A DNA stretch of 64,000 bases from Fasciola hepatica. Taxonomy: Eukaryota; Platyhelminthes; Trematoda; Plagiorchiida; Fasciolidae. The notes beneath the pieces are model-generated. The model did no database searches. It was not told the DNA's origin and saw only the letters and a list, made by a program, of their open reading frames with translations. The DNA lies in NCBI GenBank assembly GCA_948099385.1, contig CANUEZ040000165.1, forward strand, positions 5,220,501-5,284,500, written 5' to 3'. Position 1 is the first letter of the stretch, and each line of letters starts with the position of its first letter. Made by a program: the position numbers and the translations under genes. This document shows positions 33,465 through 45,429 of the stretch, one piece after another.

Positions 33465-35460
33465 TGAAGCAGACGTACGGTGTTTCCGTAGTTTCCGATG
33501 AAGGGGGTGGGTGTCGATACTTCAAGATAAATCATCTTATTTATATCAAATCTTCTGATGCTTATTTTCGTCTTATTACTGCAGTTTATTATGGCAGAAT
33601 TTCGGAAACCTGAAGTACGAAACCCTATACGGATGCCCTGGAACTTTCTAGAGCAGCTCGAGATCTGCCCGTTGAACTGTATGGCCACACAAGAGCCTAC
33701 GAACACCTCCAGAAGGAATCACTGATTATTTATCCGAAAAGCAATGAAAAATGACACTCACTAATTAGGTGTAATTCAACTATTTCTCGGAGTAGCTCCT
33801 TGAAGAGGAACTAAACTGTACTAGTTGAATACACAAGTATCTTGAGTTTATTTCGTGGTCGGACTTAACGAGTAGTGCGAATTCTGAAATGATTCATGCG
33901 TCAACGGCCTTCGTTTACGTGGTTGTATGACATAAGAACACAAACTACTGTCTGCTTCGTAACTGTGTTTTCAAATTCGTTGCTATCTTAGCCTCTGTCA
34001 ACCGCTGATAAAATTAAAATGAGGTGTTGAATTTGACCTATTTACAATATCTGTTTTGATGATGTTATTCCAGGCATTCAAGACGCGCCTTGTCATCCGA
34101 ATGTTGCAAGAGATGGTGAACCATGCTTTTTAATGAGCTAAGAATGAGGAGCTTTCTACTTGGTCAAGATTCAAATTTTACTGTAAAAGCTTGACAAATG
34201 TTTCGCATTACGATCTGGATTTTTACCGAGAGCTCAGTTCAATTTTAGAACAGATACAACATCGATATTTTCACTTTTTGGTGAAACACACGTGAGATCC
34301 GGTACCGTAAGTTAATGGGAACTTTTACTGAATAATGCCACACTACTCAGATGTTTCATGGGCATTGCACTTCTGATTGAAAGAAAGGTTGGTGTAGAAC
34401 TAAGTGCATCAAAACTGACAACAACAAGACGGGACCAACACTTCATAATATCTGCGATTAATATTTAAAGAGAACATAATTTCAGATTTAGTGAAGTTTA
34501 AGTTTTGGAAAAAACAACCGTGTGATTTCCAAATATTCTAGCACTTTTACACTGCTGAACTTCTTTATAGGTATGATATGAATGCATATATCTATTATGA
34601 CGGGTGCAAGATTTTGAAATGAGGTGAGATAGAATCTGAGGAATCAACGAGACACAGGTTCTTTTCATTTGGTCCACAGTAAGGAATTAGATTTCGATGG
34701 TAACCTTTCTATTCTGATATTTTTACATTGCCTGTTTGGTAAAAATTTTATATTACCAAAAAGTTTGGCAGGCATTATTTAGTTATTTTTAACGAAAAGC
34801 GGTGGAATAAAAATATAGTCTCTGTGATACCACTCACGCAGATGTTCTCTGCAAAACAAGAAACTCAGTTTTGTTCACCGGTCATTCAGTGGGGTCTATT
34901 TTCTTACTTGTGAAAACTGCACCAGTCTGGCTTTGAATGCATATCATTCATATCGCGACCTGTTGGGTGAACAATAATTCGGTGAACAGGTTTGCTTTCA
35001 GTGCTCTATCTACTGGTCACTTGCAACACACTAAAAACTCGGGAGATAATGTAGTGAGATAAGTGTTGACTGTTTTGGAGACTACGTATTTATAAAGGTT
35101 GGTTGGGATAAAGATTGTGGCCATGAATGTCGACACACTGACTGCGTAATTATTTATAATTATCTGCGAAGTGTGAGTTCCGACCAGCGCGTTTAGTGGG
35201 GAAAGTTCAGGTACGTGCACTGCGGGAGGGTGTGGGACCTCACAAACTGATTTACGAACATTGTGCGAGGTTGTTTGGTCAGATCTCTATCGTTGTGAGT
35301 AAAAGTTTAGCTTTGACATCGCTGGGACAGCACGACCCCCGTATTTCCCGCTTGTGGCTCGTTTCGGCTAAGGGGACAGTAATCGCGCTTGCACCCCTCC
35401 ACCCCCCAGTTACCAGTTCGAACTGAATAGAGTTGGATGATGTTCTCCCAACCGATCGGC
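33465..35460. other. No recognised feature
   Basis: AT-rich sequence. A minus-strand frame at 33431-33706 and a plus-strand frame at 35196-35426 are not recognisable. Nothing else was identified. Confidence 0.4.
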
Positions 35461-35467
35461 GAGGCAC

Positions 35468-36720
35468 CTAGTGATACGATCCGCTCAACTTGCTCACAGG
35501 TGCAAATAAACTAGTAAACACACTTAGGTCGATAGTTTTTCCGCTTTCTGTAGCGAGATAACCGATTTCGAACAGTAGGAAAAGCATGATTCCGCTGGAA
35601 AGTAAATACTTTCTATTACTTTTTGAGACAGTTGCTCTTTGTCCTCGCAAATGTATCCTTTGTGGGGCTTTTGAAAGGCAACTTGATGTAGTTTCCTTTT
35701 CTACTTTTGGGTTCTTTGTTCTTACTTCGGTGATTTTCATACGGCAGTCCACAAAGTCTTCTGGGCATCCACTTTCCAAGACGGTTAATCTGACCATGGC
35801 AAGTTTATCATCCAGGGTATCGATTGAGCGAAGCATTTTTGCTGGATTGGTGATGAACTGAATTGAGCTTCGTATATGCTGCATCAAGACAAAAATATGA
35901 TATTTGACATATTGCCCAGTCCACATTTTCTCTCATTGAGTGCGAAGTTTCATAAATTCATCGTAACCCTGTGACAATGAAATATTGAGAAACGCAAATC
36001 CTTGCTCAAACTCAAACTCTGAAGTGAAACTGCTGTTCTTATAATCACGACTAAGTTAGTCTGATATTGTTGAAGGACTTTGAGAGTTGTTTGCGACATA
36101 AAAGGTACGTCAGAATAAGGTCTGCTGTGAATGGGTTCATTTTCTAGATTTGTCTTGAAGACATCAGCCTGTCGAGGACCTAATGGTGAGCCCATAGCTA
36201 TTTTGTTCTTTCTACTGGTGAACTGAAGTTGTACACTGAACGTACACTGGAAAGGGAGTTTTCGTAGAAAATCGCAAGGATTTCCAGTACTTTCGATTTG
36301 GTCTTCAACTTTGTCACACAATTATTCTATTTTTTCTTCCAATGGGTCTTTCGTACTTAGAAACATGATAAACGAGTAAAAGATACTCTCGTTTTTGCGA
36401 CTAGTGGTTCGATCAGGCCCATATAGTCAAAATGAATCTTCCAGTGGGCATTTTGCCAATTCTGCCCTTGCGGGCTGCAGTACCATGACTAAACATTTTG
36501 CCACCGCGTGATAGGGTGGTTTGTTCATGTCCCGAATGAGTCTTATCGGATAGTCTTGTTTGTTAAGTTTTGGAATTTCTTACAATCTAGAAATGATAGT
36601 TCCTTATGGACGGATTCTGTCAAAGGCAAGTTGTGACACAATAAGGTTTGTAAATAATTCGGCTTTTATTATGATATAATCTTTGCTCAAATTAGGAATA
36701 TGGCCTGTTTCAACAATTGT
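35468..36720 (-). mobile_element. Penelope-like element no. 3: RT fingers, palm and thumb, old copy
   Basis: From 36720 leftward the reading contains RIRP and GTIISRL, then EIPKLNKQDYPIRLI and RDMNKPPYHAVAKCL. QPARAELAKCPLEDSF follows. Further on are PCDFLRKLPFQCTFSVQ and KIAMGSPLGPRQADVF (about 36200-36160). The YVDD box is not recognisable. The thumb gives TGQYVKYHIFVLMQ, LTVLESGCPEDFV and MLFLLFEIGYLATESGKT. This is the Penelope RT order, including the RP-GT-PRLYG-PK-HK fingers motif in decayed form. The GIY-YIG domain is missing at the 3' side, and stops and frameshifts are frequent. A possible N-terminal continuation to about 37280 is too degenerate to support. Confidence 0.8.
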
Positions 36721-36724
36721 TTTG

Positions 36725-37380
36725 ATAAAGGATTTCCAGCCTAGCTACTCGTTAGCACTGCAACGGAAACTGATGAAATAGTCATACTCTGTGGGCTACT
36801 TTAACGCATCGGTTGTGCTGTGAAAATGGATCGCTAGATGATGAAAAGTTGCTAGCCTTATGAGACGGCAACAAAAGAAAGCTGTCCCATAAGTAGTCAA
36901 TGTGGAACGAGCCGTTGAGAACCAGTACGGCAAACCTGACTATTGGCTGCAAAGCATTGGGATAAGCTCTCATTTCCATACTTTCTGCTGCAAGTGTTGG
37001 CACCTGTTTATGAACTTACTGAACTTCTGCTCTTTGAGATTTAATTCTTTCCATGCCTTTCGAGATCTTACACGCGCAATCCTCACCGAAAAGCGCTGCA
37101 TCCAGCACGCATCCGAAGACCCTGTGGTTATCTATTTCCTTGTGTCTGACCGCCGTCCTTTCCGCCTTGTCGTCATCGCCTTCGTTATCAGGTTACAAAC
37201 CTCGTTGTATTCACTTTCTTCCTTGTCGAGTTTGCGATCCAGCTGGGACTCGGTGGGTCAAATCAATGCCGATCATTCCTAGCAAAGACAAAATTCCTCA
37301 ACATGATGATTCCGTGATGGTTTGAATAAGGATGAATTACTTCATAGATAATTTAAACAGCCTGTCACTAAAATGGAAAC
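36725..37380. other. Unassigned stretch between Penelope-like element and repeat family A
   Basis: Open frames of up to 126 codons occur on the plus strand (36902-37282) but without a recognisable protein. The minus strand could be the eroded N-terminal part of the Penelope-like element. Confidence 0.3.
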
Positions 37381-37381
37381 T

Positions 37382-38000
37382 CTACAAGACGCTACTGGCA
37401 AGAAAACGCAGACACTCGCACATGTGGATTTCAGGCTGCTCCAAACAAAACGTGATACCTTCTGGAGGAATGGTAGATAGAATCCGATTCCATGATTTTT
37501 GGCGGGCACAAGACTGCAGGTTGCCCAAACCAAAGGAGGTCGTTTTCTTAAGGGGCCGCAGCAGGAGCCTTTTGCTATCCAAAGCTTAACCCGTAGGGCA
37601 GTGGGACAAAGTTTGGGGCCCGTAGCCCACTGGGAACGGGGGACAGATTGCTCAGTTCATATGCCCCTCGGATAAGGCCAAACATCATTGGTGCCCAGTA
37701 CACACCTCCGCTACAGGTTCATGTGAACACACTTTTGTACTTCTCGTACTCCACCCTTGGTCGATTTGGAATCAGGGTTCGGCCATCTCCCCTAGACTGA
37801 CTATTAGTCAGCAAACCCGGTGGAGAACTGAAGACATTCGCTTTCATCATATCAAATTTGTGAAAACACCTTCGCCACGAGAAAGCAGTGAGTAGGACTT
37901 CTTCTGCAGAGGCTGTGGCAAACACACGGTCGTTTGGTAGCATTTCGAGGGGCATTCAATACAAGGAGACACCTCGGAGTCTGAGACACGCACCCCCGAT
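37382..38000 (-). repeat. Interspersed repeat family A, copy 2
   Basis: The part 37570-38000 is the reverse complement of copy 1 at 14388-14850. Extending to about 37382 on the same strand there is an open frame beginning MDSKRLLLRPLKKTTSFGLG, whose start also aligns weakly with the end of copy 1 before its TA tract. Family A may therefore be the 5' region of a LINE, but no endonuclease or RT motif was seen next to either copy. Confidence 0.65.
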
Positions 38001-38369
38001 CATACTGAGGTATTTGGAGGCTAGATAGGGAGGCAATTACTTTCTCTTTCTATGTGTCACCAAAGCAAAACATGTAAGCTTATAAATTGTTGGGCACATG
38101 TCACATGGCAGTGTAAAACGAAATGCTTCAAAGGTTTACCTGGAGCAGCGAACTTCTTAAATTCTGAAGCTGATGCTGGTGTATGTTACGCATCGTCTAA
38201 GTCTGTGCACGAGCTGTTGACTGGGGCATCGTGGTAAGCATGGTCTTGGTAAAGACCGTTGGGTTCGCGATCGGTTTCCTTCACGGTACTTTGAGAGGTA
38301 AGCCGAAATTAACCCTATTACTAGTGGGCTTTTTCGTATTGTCTGTGGCCCCAACTGTTGTGGTCTTAT

Positions 38370-38811
38370 TGTAACAGGGAATGCTGGGTCGGGAAAACGG
38401 CGTGAACATCAAGGCGAACGAACGAACCAAACGAGGGCCACAGACAAAAGAACAGGTGGCGAATATGTCGGAGGCGTCCCGAAGCAGGCAAAAAGAAGCA
38501 CACAGACGACCAGAAAGGAAGCAGCGGGATCTCCGGCAATCAGCGAGATAGCTAAGGTGAAGGGCTGCCGATCGAGCCGTCAACTGAAACAGTCGGGCCA
38601 ACCGAAGGGAAATGACGGGCAAGAGAAGCAAGCCATCGACCACAGGCAAATGGACAGAATGCAGCCGAAGCGCTCAAGCAGCGGCAATAGCAGTCTTGGT
38701 GCCGCGCAGTCTGGGAAAAAGCCTATATAAGCGACTGTATGTGTGTCATGACTTGACTTGTGTGATCGTGAGAATACAAGTATCTTGCCGTGCGTTGTCG
38801 TCCTTGTTACA
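38370..38811 (+). mobile_element. Solo LTR, 442 bp, of an LTR retrotransposon
   Basis: The segment begins TGTAACAGGG and ends CCTTGTTACA, giving 7-bp terminal inverted repeats TGTAACA/TGTTACA with the TG...CA ends of LTRs. It is clearly more GC-rich than its flanks. A TATATAA box lies at 38724-38730, three quarters of the way in, as expected for an LTR promoter. No gag or pol flanks it and no second LTR is present, so it looks like a solo LTR left by recombination. The flanking bases (ttat before, gtat after) are an imperfect match for a target-site duplication. Which superfamily (BEL/Pao or Gypsy) cannot be decided. Confidence 0.6.
38724..38730 (+). promoter_or_regulatory. TATA box of the solo LTR
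   Basis: TATATAA in the context agcctatataagcgactg. It would place transcription start near 38755, leaving a short R-U5 before the LTR end at 38811. Confidence 0.5.
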
Positions 38812-39074
38812 GTATTACTGTTCAAAGCTGGGATATCATGACACAGTGATAACCATGACGGCCTCTTCTATTCAGACGATTCTAGCACAATGTCCAACCG
38901 TCTCATAAACCCCATAATGGGCGGCGATCAAAAGACTGTTCGAGTGGATGATAACGCACGGTAAAGGACTATCAAGTGGATTAGACCATAAAAACTCATA
39001 CTTTACTTCTTTAATTTGCTATAAGGAGAATTACGATATTTCTGGAAGGAAACTTTGACCAAATAAAGGTAATC

Positions 39075-39161
39075 ACATGGGGAATTGACCGGTGATGGCA
39101 CGATTTGAACCCAGGACGTCAAAGTCCAAACTCTGAGGCTGTGACCGTTTGCACACCACCC
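39075..39161 (-). repeat. tRNA-derived SINE head
   Basis: The minus strand reads gggtggtgtgcaaacggtca and later ctgggttcaaatcgtgcc. That is an A-box region and B box about 60 bp apart, without a pairing acceptor stem. Confidence 0.6.
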
Positions 39162-39169
39162 ATCAAGTG

Positions 39170-40620
39170 ACCCTTAGGAAGGTTGTGGATACATTCTCCT
39201 TACGGTAATGGACATTTCCGATCTACTGTGCGCTCGTATTTTTGGTGACCAGTTTGTATACTTTTGATACAACATGTTTTGCTAATCCCCATGGCATCAA
39301 AAGACGAATTGCAGTCTGAAACTTCTACTCATGAAAGTCAAACGATTGCTGTATGGAACAAAACAGCTTGAGTGGAACGCGATAAGCTCATAAGTGTTAG
39401 TCGCAAAAGAGTTGATGGTCGATGTTGCCTTCGAGGAGATATTCGTATCGGGGTGAAATTAACGCTACATCTTGTTGATGTAGACGGCAGAGCTCTCCTT
39501 CCTCCTGTGCTTCTCTATACTGTCAACCCTAAGTCCGTCTGCCTCAATGGCTTTTTCCTCAATTTTACGGGAAATAATTTGGTGAGCTATTGTGTGATAG
39601 AAGAATAGTAAAGGTTTCGCAGCCAGACAAACCGGAGACCTCGACCTTGCTTAGGTTGTAGTGGTGGTCTTCATACATAAATCCATTTTTCTCCCCAATG
39701 TAAGCAGAAGCTTGCAAAATTAGTTTAGTACAGAATAATACGAGACAGTGTATTAATTTGATAGCCATTTTGAAGTCACTTGGACACTGACTGTCCCATG
39801 TACGGATCAGGTTTGGCTTTGGGACGGTCACGGTCGAGCTCCACCTAGGCGGAACTTACTTTTCTACAGTCTCAACTACAATGTTTTCGTAGGAGACAAT
39901 GTGTCCAATAAACGTGGATTCGAATAATAGAAAGTATTCTGTTAGACCACGTTGGTCGCGAATCTGGCTGTCGTGCCAGTAAATAAAAGGTGATGCAATT
40001 GAAATTTTCAGTAGGACCACCCGGGAATTCTGAACAATTCGGTCAGCTTCTTGACTTGTGTAACTAAGACATGAATGACTTTGGTCTTTGGTACAATTTT
40101 TCTGCTTGTTTGTCGACTTCAGTTTTTCCACTTGGTTTATTCGAGAAGTCAGCTGAGTCAGTGCTATCTCGGAATTTGAGGTAGAGATATTGCTAAGTGA
40201 GACTGAGTAACTGGCAAACAGTGTTGAACATCACACTTGACATGATCATAATCTCTAAGTCAATTATTCTGTACGTCCCAGTTTTCTTGGGTTTATGATG
40301 AATGGAGTAATGAAGTAATCTGTCGTTCAGTTATAAAAAATTTCTTCAGACCACCACCAAATCTCTTTATTATTATTTCCTGAATCCAACAAAAGGCTAC
40401 TAGGTAACATTTTTTTTAATACTATCATATTTTTGACACTACTGTTTCGAAAGTTAGCAATATCGCGGGTTGTCATACGGTAACTGGTCTTAAATCATCC
40501 CATCATTTCTTGAATCTAAATAATTTGATAGCTGTTGTGTCTTTAATAAAGTACTAAATCGCACAAACCTCGCTAACTGTTAATTAGAAGAATCCGTGGA
40601 AGGAGGAAAACAGAATGTTT
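39170..40620. other. No recognised feature
   Basis: Two consecutive minus-strand frames (40131-39856 and 39831-39565, 91 and 88 codons) are the longest. Neither shows a family signature, and the gap between them contains a stop. Confidence 0.35.
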
Positions 40621-40624
40621 ACTT

Positions 40625-40692
40625 TAGTGGTATTTAACATAATGAACTTTGATCAACGCAGCCCTGGGTTCGAGTCCCGCACCGCCGACGGC
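40625..40692 (+). repeat. tRNA-derived SINE head
   Basis: ttagtggtatttaacataat (A-box region) and ctgggttcgagtcccgc (B box region) lie in tRNA-like spacing. Confidence 0.55.
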
Positions 40693-40699
40693 CGCTCCC

Positions 40700-43125
40700 C
40701 CATTTGGCCGCTTCTGACTGGACTCGACTCTGTTCTTGAAATGTCATACCACTTGTGCTGATCAAACGTTGTTAGTAATAACAAGTTCGGTGGTGCTCGA
40801 TTATTGGAGTCGAAGTTTACTTTTTGAATGTTAACTGCACTTAAATCCTAACAGATGAGAATAAATAGCTCCACAGCGGTGTCATTTAATAAGTGGGTAC
40901 CGAAGCTATACGATGAACCAAATAATCCACTAATACTAGAAAAAATCAGTAGATGATTCAGAAGAAAAACCAAGTTTAGCTTATTTCCAGTATGATCAGA
41001 ACTAGGGAACCACAACTCAGCATTGTATTCGCAACTGGTGATTGAACAGCGATTATAACGAACTACAGAACCTGGGGTTCCGGTTTCTTATCTCGCCATC
41101 GATGCCGCAGCTGATAAACATCTCTTCCGGCAGCTTTTATTTTGCCCTTGCCCTTTTTAGCAGAAATATGGTATTACTGATATAAAGAAAGTAAAATAAC
41201 ACATTCGACTGCTATTACCATCAGTATTTCTAAAGGGTTCATTTCGTTTGCTTTGTCCAATCTAATAATCACCCCACTATACCTGGGAATGGAACTCGGC
41301 CCGAAGTCGATACTCTTTAGAACTTCCTTTTGACATCAAAAGTTGGACGAAGGCAGATTCTATTGTTCGCGTAGCATTGTCATTCTGAATGAAAAAATGT
41401 GCTCAAAATATTCAGGAACTGGAAGTACCCAGGAACGATGTAATTGTTCTAAACCGGAAATCATTGAAAGGAAACTCCAACGGCGAAGGGCGCACCCTCA
41501 GGAATAGCGCTTTACCAACTGCTTTTCCAGTCATTTCCGTGCAAAACTGGAAGGCGCTTTTGATTTCTGTTGTTTATGATGCCAACTTACTTTGTGTATG
41601 TCTGTGTGGGAGAGGTTTGTCGTATACTGAAATAGTCCGTTATGATTACCCGTCTAAGCTCAAAACAAAATCCTTAAGAATGAGCTCGACTGGAAGTCCG
41701 TTGGGGCCCAAGCAACACGTTTATGTGTACGCTGTGTATCAATACTTTTTTAAAGCTTACAACGAATCACTTGTACCACTTGATTTTTTGATCTTTATGT
41801 TTGCCTGGTACACGAAAGGAACAAACAGTAGTGACCAACAAGCAAGTTATTGAACTGCAGTAGAAACATTGATAATATAGTCTATAGCAGAATAAACTGA
41901 CAACTTATGAGTAATCCTTGTGGTCAGTACAACTCGAGCGATCAACGCTAAAGTAGAAACCGGTCAGGCATTGAATAATAGATGTGATATTTAAGTCCTA
42001 CAACAGAAATGTTTCACTGGTAAAGTGTGCTGGATTTCAAATTAGTTGATACCGTGGAATGATTTATGATCTCATTCGCTACAAGGGTATTTTCTTTCTT
42101 TCAATATTCAAACAAATATTCAGCTAGTAGCGGTTGACAATCGCCAGGTAGTCATTGCTCTTCGCACATTGTCCACCTTGTCACATTCGGTAAGAACACC
42201 CGTCGCGCACAGCCGCACAACACATAGTCACATCGTCGTTGGGCCCAGTTGTTCGGCACAGTTTTCGTGTGTGAGTTACATACCCTGTTTGATAGTCTAC
42301 CAATAATGATGAACCGCCAATTGTACACTTCACAGCTAAAAGCTTTGAATCCCATTCACAAGATTTTTAGTAAAATGAACTTAGATCATCCGTGTAAACG
42401 AAATCGTGGAAATGGATTTGCATCGCAAAATGAACGCAACCGGTGGTGATGACCGAAGACTAGTAGTTCCGTGTGCTGGAAGCAGGTGGTCGTTCGTTTT
42501 TATCATATTTAGAATAATATTTAAAATACAGAGCAATCTTGAAAGAGCACGGATTTCAGCTTGAAAAGGGGACTTTCATGCAGCTCATTTGCAGCCGAAT
42601 TCCTTAGGGATTGTTGCTCAGTAGCAGATAAGAAGCCCGAAATTATTTCAAATGCTATAGAAATAATAATGAAACGAGTTTGACTATCCGTGCGTTGTCC
42701 TTAGGCGGATATCTGGGTGGATACAAAGGCAACGCGGAAAAACAGTCAGTTCAACCAATGGGATGAATTAGAATTGTGGCAAAAAGATACGAGTGGAATA
42801 CTCCGAGTGATCAGAGGAACACGATAGCTTGATTTGACTCCATTTAAGTGAATGTCGCTGGCGAACACGAAACCGATTCGTGGTAAATAATTCATGAATC
42901 AACACTTAGCTACCGAAAAAACACATAAACCTGAATGTCGTTGCTTGCCGTTAGTTTTCGGGTGTGTTACAATGCCAATCAAGCCGAAATTAGAAGCTAC
43001 ATTTGTTTTTGTCGCTGCCCCAGCTCATCGATGGACAAGCGGAAGAAAGTGTACCACACTCCTCCGCATAGTTCATTCTTCAACACCATATAGAAAGCTA
43101 GCTATACACTTTCTTATCACTTGCT
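40700..43125. other. No recognised feature; one 154-codon open frame
   Basis: The plus-strand frame 41389-41853 opens with ATG and runs 154 codons. It contains MSSTGSPLGPKQHVYV, which superficially recalls the Penelope GSPLGP motif, but neighbouring residues do not fit. Nothing else is recognised. Confidence 0.35.
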
Positions 43126-43129
43126 TGTA

Positions 43130-43378
43130 CATGAGTGCTGTGGAAAGGGTATATACTCCAGAGCCACAAAGGCCCATTGCACTACTAAGGATAACCGGCA
43201 GTCAGACCGTGAGACTTGGAGTGAAGAACCAAACTAGGTCCCTATAGGTCCGGTGCGGTAACGAGCCGGACAACGGTAGATTACTGTCTACCATCAAAGT
43301 AACCGCTGTTGGCGGGATTCAAACCTCTGACCTCCGCGGTGGTAATCAATCGGTCTGGACCACATGACCACCACCGGA
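43130..43378 (-). repeat. tRNA-derived SINE, near full-length copy (family S1)
   Basis: The reverse complement aligns along its whole length with 19671-19920. It has tccggtggtggtcatgtggt (A-box region), gaggtttgaatcccgcc (B box), tagacagtaatc, gttgtccggctcgttacc and agcactcatg. An open frame on the plus strand (42894-43247) crosses this repeat and is therefore unlikely to be a gene. Confidence 0.85.
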
Positions 43379-44368
43379 AACTTGAGGGCATAGTAAAACA
43401 CTTCTAGGCGAATAAAACGGAAATATGAATCCTGATTGTTCCTGAAGGGCAGACTATCAGGGAAAACAGATTTTTAATGTAGTTATATGATGTGAACAAA
43501 TAAAGCAGGCATCATATGACAACGGCAGTTTCACTTTCATTGTACCGTACAGTGTTTATTTTCATGTGTGAAGTTTTGGTTGGCATAGAGCTGATAGAAT
43601 GCTGTTTAACACATTTGTATTTCGTTTGCTTTTTAGCGTAGAAACACAGATTATTGGCTAATTATTCCCATGTATAGTTCAATTTCGCAGTAGAAGTGGA
43701 CCAATGTGTTCGTGACTCGCAGAAGAACATTGATCTGAATAGCTGTTTCTGTTAGTGGTGACACAGTGTGACCCTGTATGGTGTGCCTGTGTGAGAGAGG
43801 CTTGCTTGCCGATTGTAACGTGGTGGTTACCAAGTAATCGCCGGCGCAGCACAACAAAACAAGCCGTACAATGTGTAGCTCGGGTACTCGGTGATTCCTA
43901 AAATATCCTTGATCACTGCAGTAGTCATCAGTCACCAAATTAACGGGTAACACTGTACCCATGCATCGTAGTCAAGACCTGTGTCGCGGTAGAAACCTGA
44001 TCACGTTGATCAGATATCCACATGTGCATCAGAGCCACGAAAACAAAGAGTGCTAAATCCGATTTCCCAGATGATGAAATCGAGCAACATTATGATTGGT
44101 ACTTTATTCGTTCACTGTATAGAGTGGTGTACGAGTAGTGCTTGTCTGTGGGTGGAATTTCGGATTGTGATTGCTGTGCTTTTCACGTTGATACGTTGTG
44201 TAATTTGGGGAAATGGAAACAACCTAAGTAGCACTGAGTCAAGTTGATGCGCGTGAGAATCTGCGGATGAGGCCAGTGTTGATTTCACTGGTACATAAAC
44301 TGATCAACTGAATGAACTTGTGTTTAAAGTGTTTTATTTTTTGTTTTTGGAAAATCCACTCGAATTCG

Positions 44369-44747
44369 TTGGTCACTTCCCAATGGGACGAACAGCACAC
44401 AGATGAACATGATCCATCGGACATTGAAATATAATCAGAGAATGTATTGTTGGCACGAGGAGCCTGAATCGTATGTTTTTGGAAAATCCACTTGCGTTCT
44501 TCACATCGAAAAGCCGGATGCCGCGAGCAGGAATCGAACCAGCAACCCTCCGCTCACCTGGCAGATGCTCTACCAGCTGAGCTATCGAGCTCCGAACAGT
44601 CCGGTGTGAATAACGCTAGTGAGTTATCGATAATGCGCGAACCACTATTCCAATGATGCACAGTATCTGTCCTGGTTTTAATCACTGGGCTAGCCTCGTC
44701 GGTCACTTCCCAATGGGACAAACTGCACACAGATGAACGTGATCTAT
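44369..44747. repeat. 49-bp direct repeat, copies 330 bp apart
   Basis: cggtcacttcccaatgggac-type sequence continuing through cacacagatgaac and gatc occurs at 44369-44417 and 44699-44747 with a handful of mismatches. The interval contains a tRNA-derived SINE head. Confidence 0.8.
44476..44594 (-). repeat. tRNA-derived SINE (family S2) with well-preserved D and anticodon arms
   Basis: The minus strand reads tagctcagctggtagagca (complete A box/D arm). A 5-bp anticodon stem follows (tctgc pairing gcgga) with loop caggtga, then ggttcgattcc (B box). The acceptor arms do not pair, and the base before the anticodon is A instead of T, so it is a tRNA-derived repeat and not a functional tRNA. A shared tail follows, aacgcaagtggattttcc, as in the copies at 47.3 kb. 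Confidence 0.75.
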
Positions 44748-45243
44748 GCTTGTATGGGCTATGTGTAGGAGGTATTGATCTGTTGGAACATGAAATAACT
44801 GTGCGATGTAGATTTGGAGTTTGTTTTGGGAGGTGTCGGCACAATAAAAATGGATCCCCCCAATTTGTGAGTGAGCATCGATTTCAAGTAGTAATGAAGT
44901 GTTTTTCCATAATTTGGTTTCTGCCCCAGCGGCTAAATCTGATGCATGTTTGTTTTTGTTGTTGTTCTTGTCGTTGATTTGAACTGGAGTACGGCACGGA
45001 TAATCTGAGGGCTGACATGTGGGGTTCACATTCTTTCGCACTATCCACTTTCAAGTCCCCATTGGGCCGCAGTAAATAAACATAAGCACTTCCAACAAGC
45101 CACGTAAAACTCTTGTGAATTGAATACTTCCATGAATTTTCAATTCCTTGCAGAAAGTGGACGGAACGTCACAAAAATACTATGATTTTCTTAAAAAAAG
45201 AATGGTATTTTCGAAATGAGTTTTATGGCACAGTATGGGGATG

Positions 45244-45415
45244 AGAGAATAAAATTTCCCTGGAATCCCACGATCGATTTCGTTGTTGTTGCCACTCATC
45301 AGGCACGAGTACTCGGTACTCTTCCGCCCAATCATCCTTGTACTTGAGCACTCCACAGTTGGTTTACAGTTGTATTCTCATTTGAATCGAATGGGGCGTG
45401 CATGGACGGGGAGTC
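45244..45415 (+). repeat. Family B repeat, partial monomer
   Basis: It matches the 59.9-kb unit from the ataaaatttccc/ggaa box through ttgccactcatcag, actcttccgcccaatcatcc, ccacagttggtttac and catttgaatcgaatgg to ggggagtcc, where it stops. Confidence 0.85.
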
Positions 45416-45429
45416 CATGCACGCTCCAT

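Noticed and set aside
37130..37330. Serine-rich plus-strand frame next to the third Penelope-like element
   Set aside because: Composition typical of antisense or non-coding sequence; no homology recognised.
38281..38649. 122-codon minus-strand frame
   Set aside because: It lies largely inside the GC-rich solo LTR and has no recognisable protein.
41389..41853. 154-codon ATG-initiated frame containing GSPLGP
   Set aside because: The GSPLGP string recalls the Penelope RT motif, but the surrounding residues lack the ADVF continuation and the fingers motif. No splice, poly(A) or second-copy evidence supports a gene.
42894..43247. 117-codon plus-strand frame
   Set aside because: Its second half runs through the antisense of an S1 SINE copy (43130-43378), so it is not a host gene.
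43290..43378. Possible tRNA-Leu/Ser gene on the minus strand
   Set aside because: It is the head of a 250-bp SINE with a second full copy at 19671. The arms are degenerate.
44518..44592. Possible functional tRNA gene on the minus strand
   Set aside because: The D and anticodon arms are good, but the acceptor stem does not pair, the base before the anticodon is not T and the T stem has a mismatch. It also shares a tail with other SINE copies.
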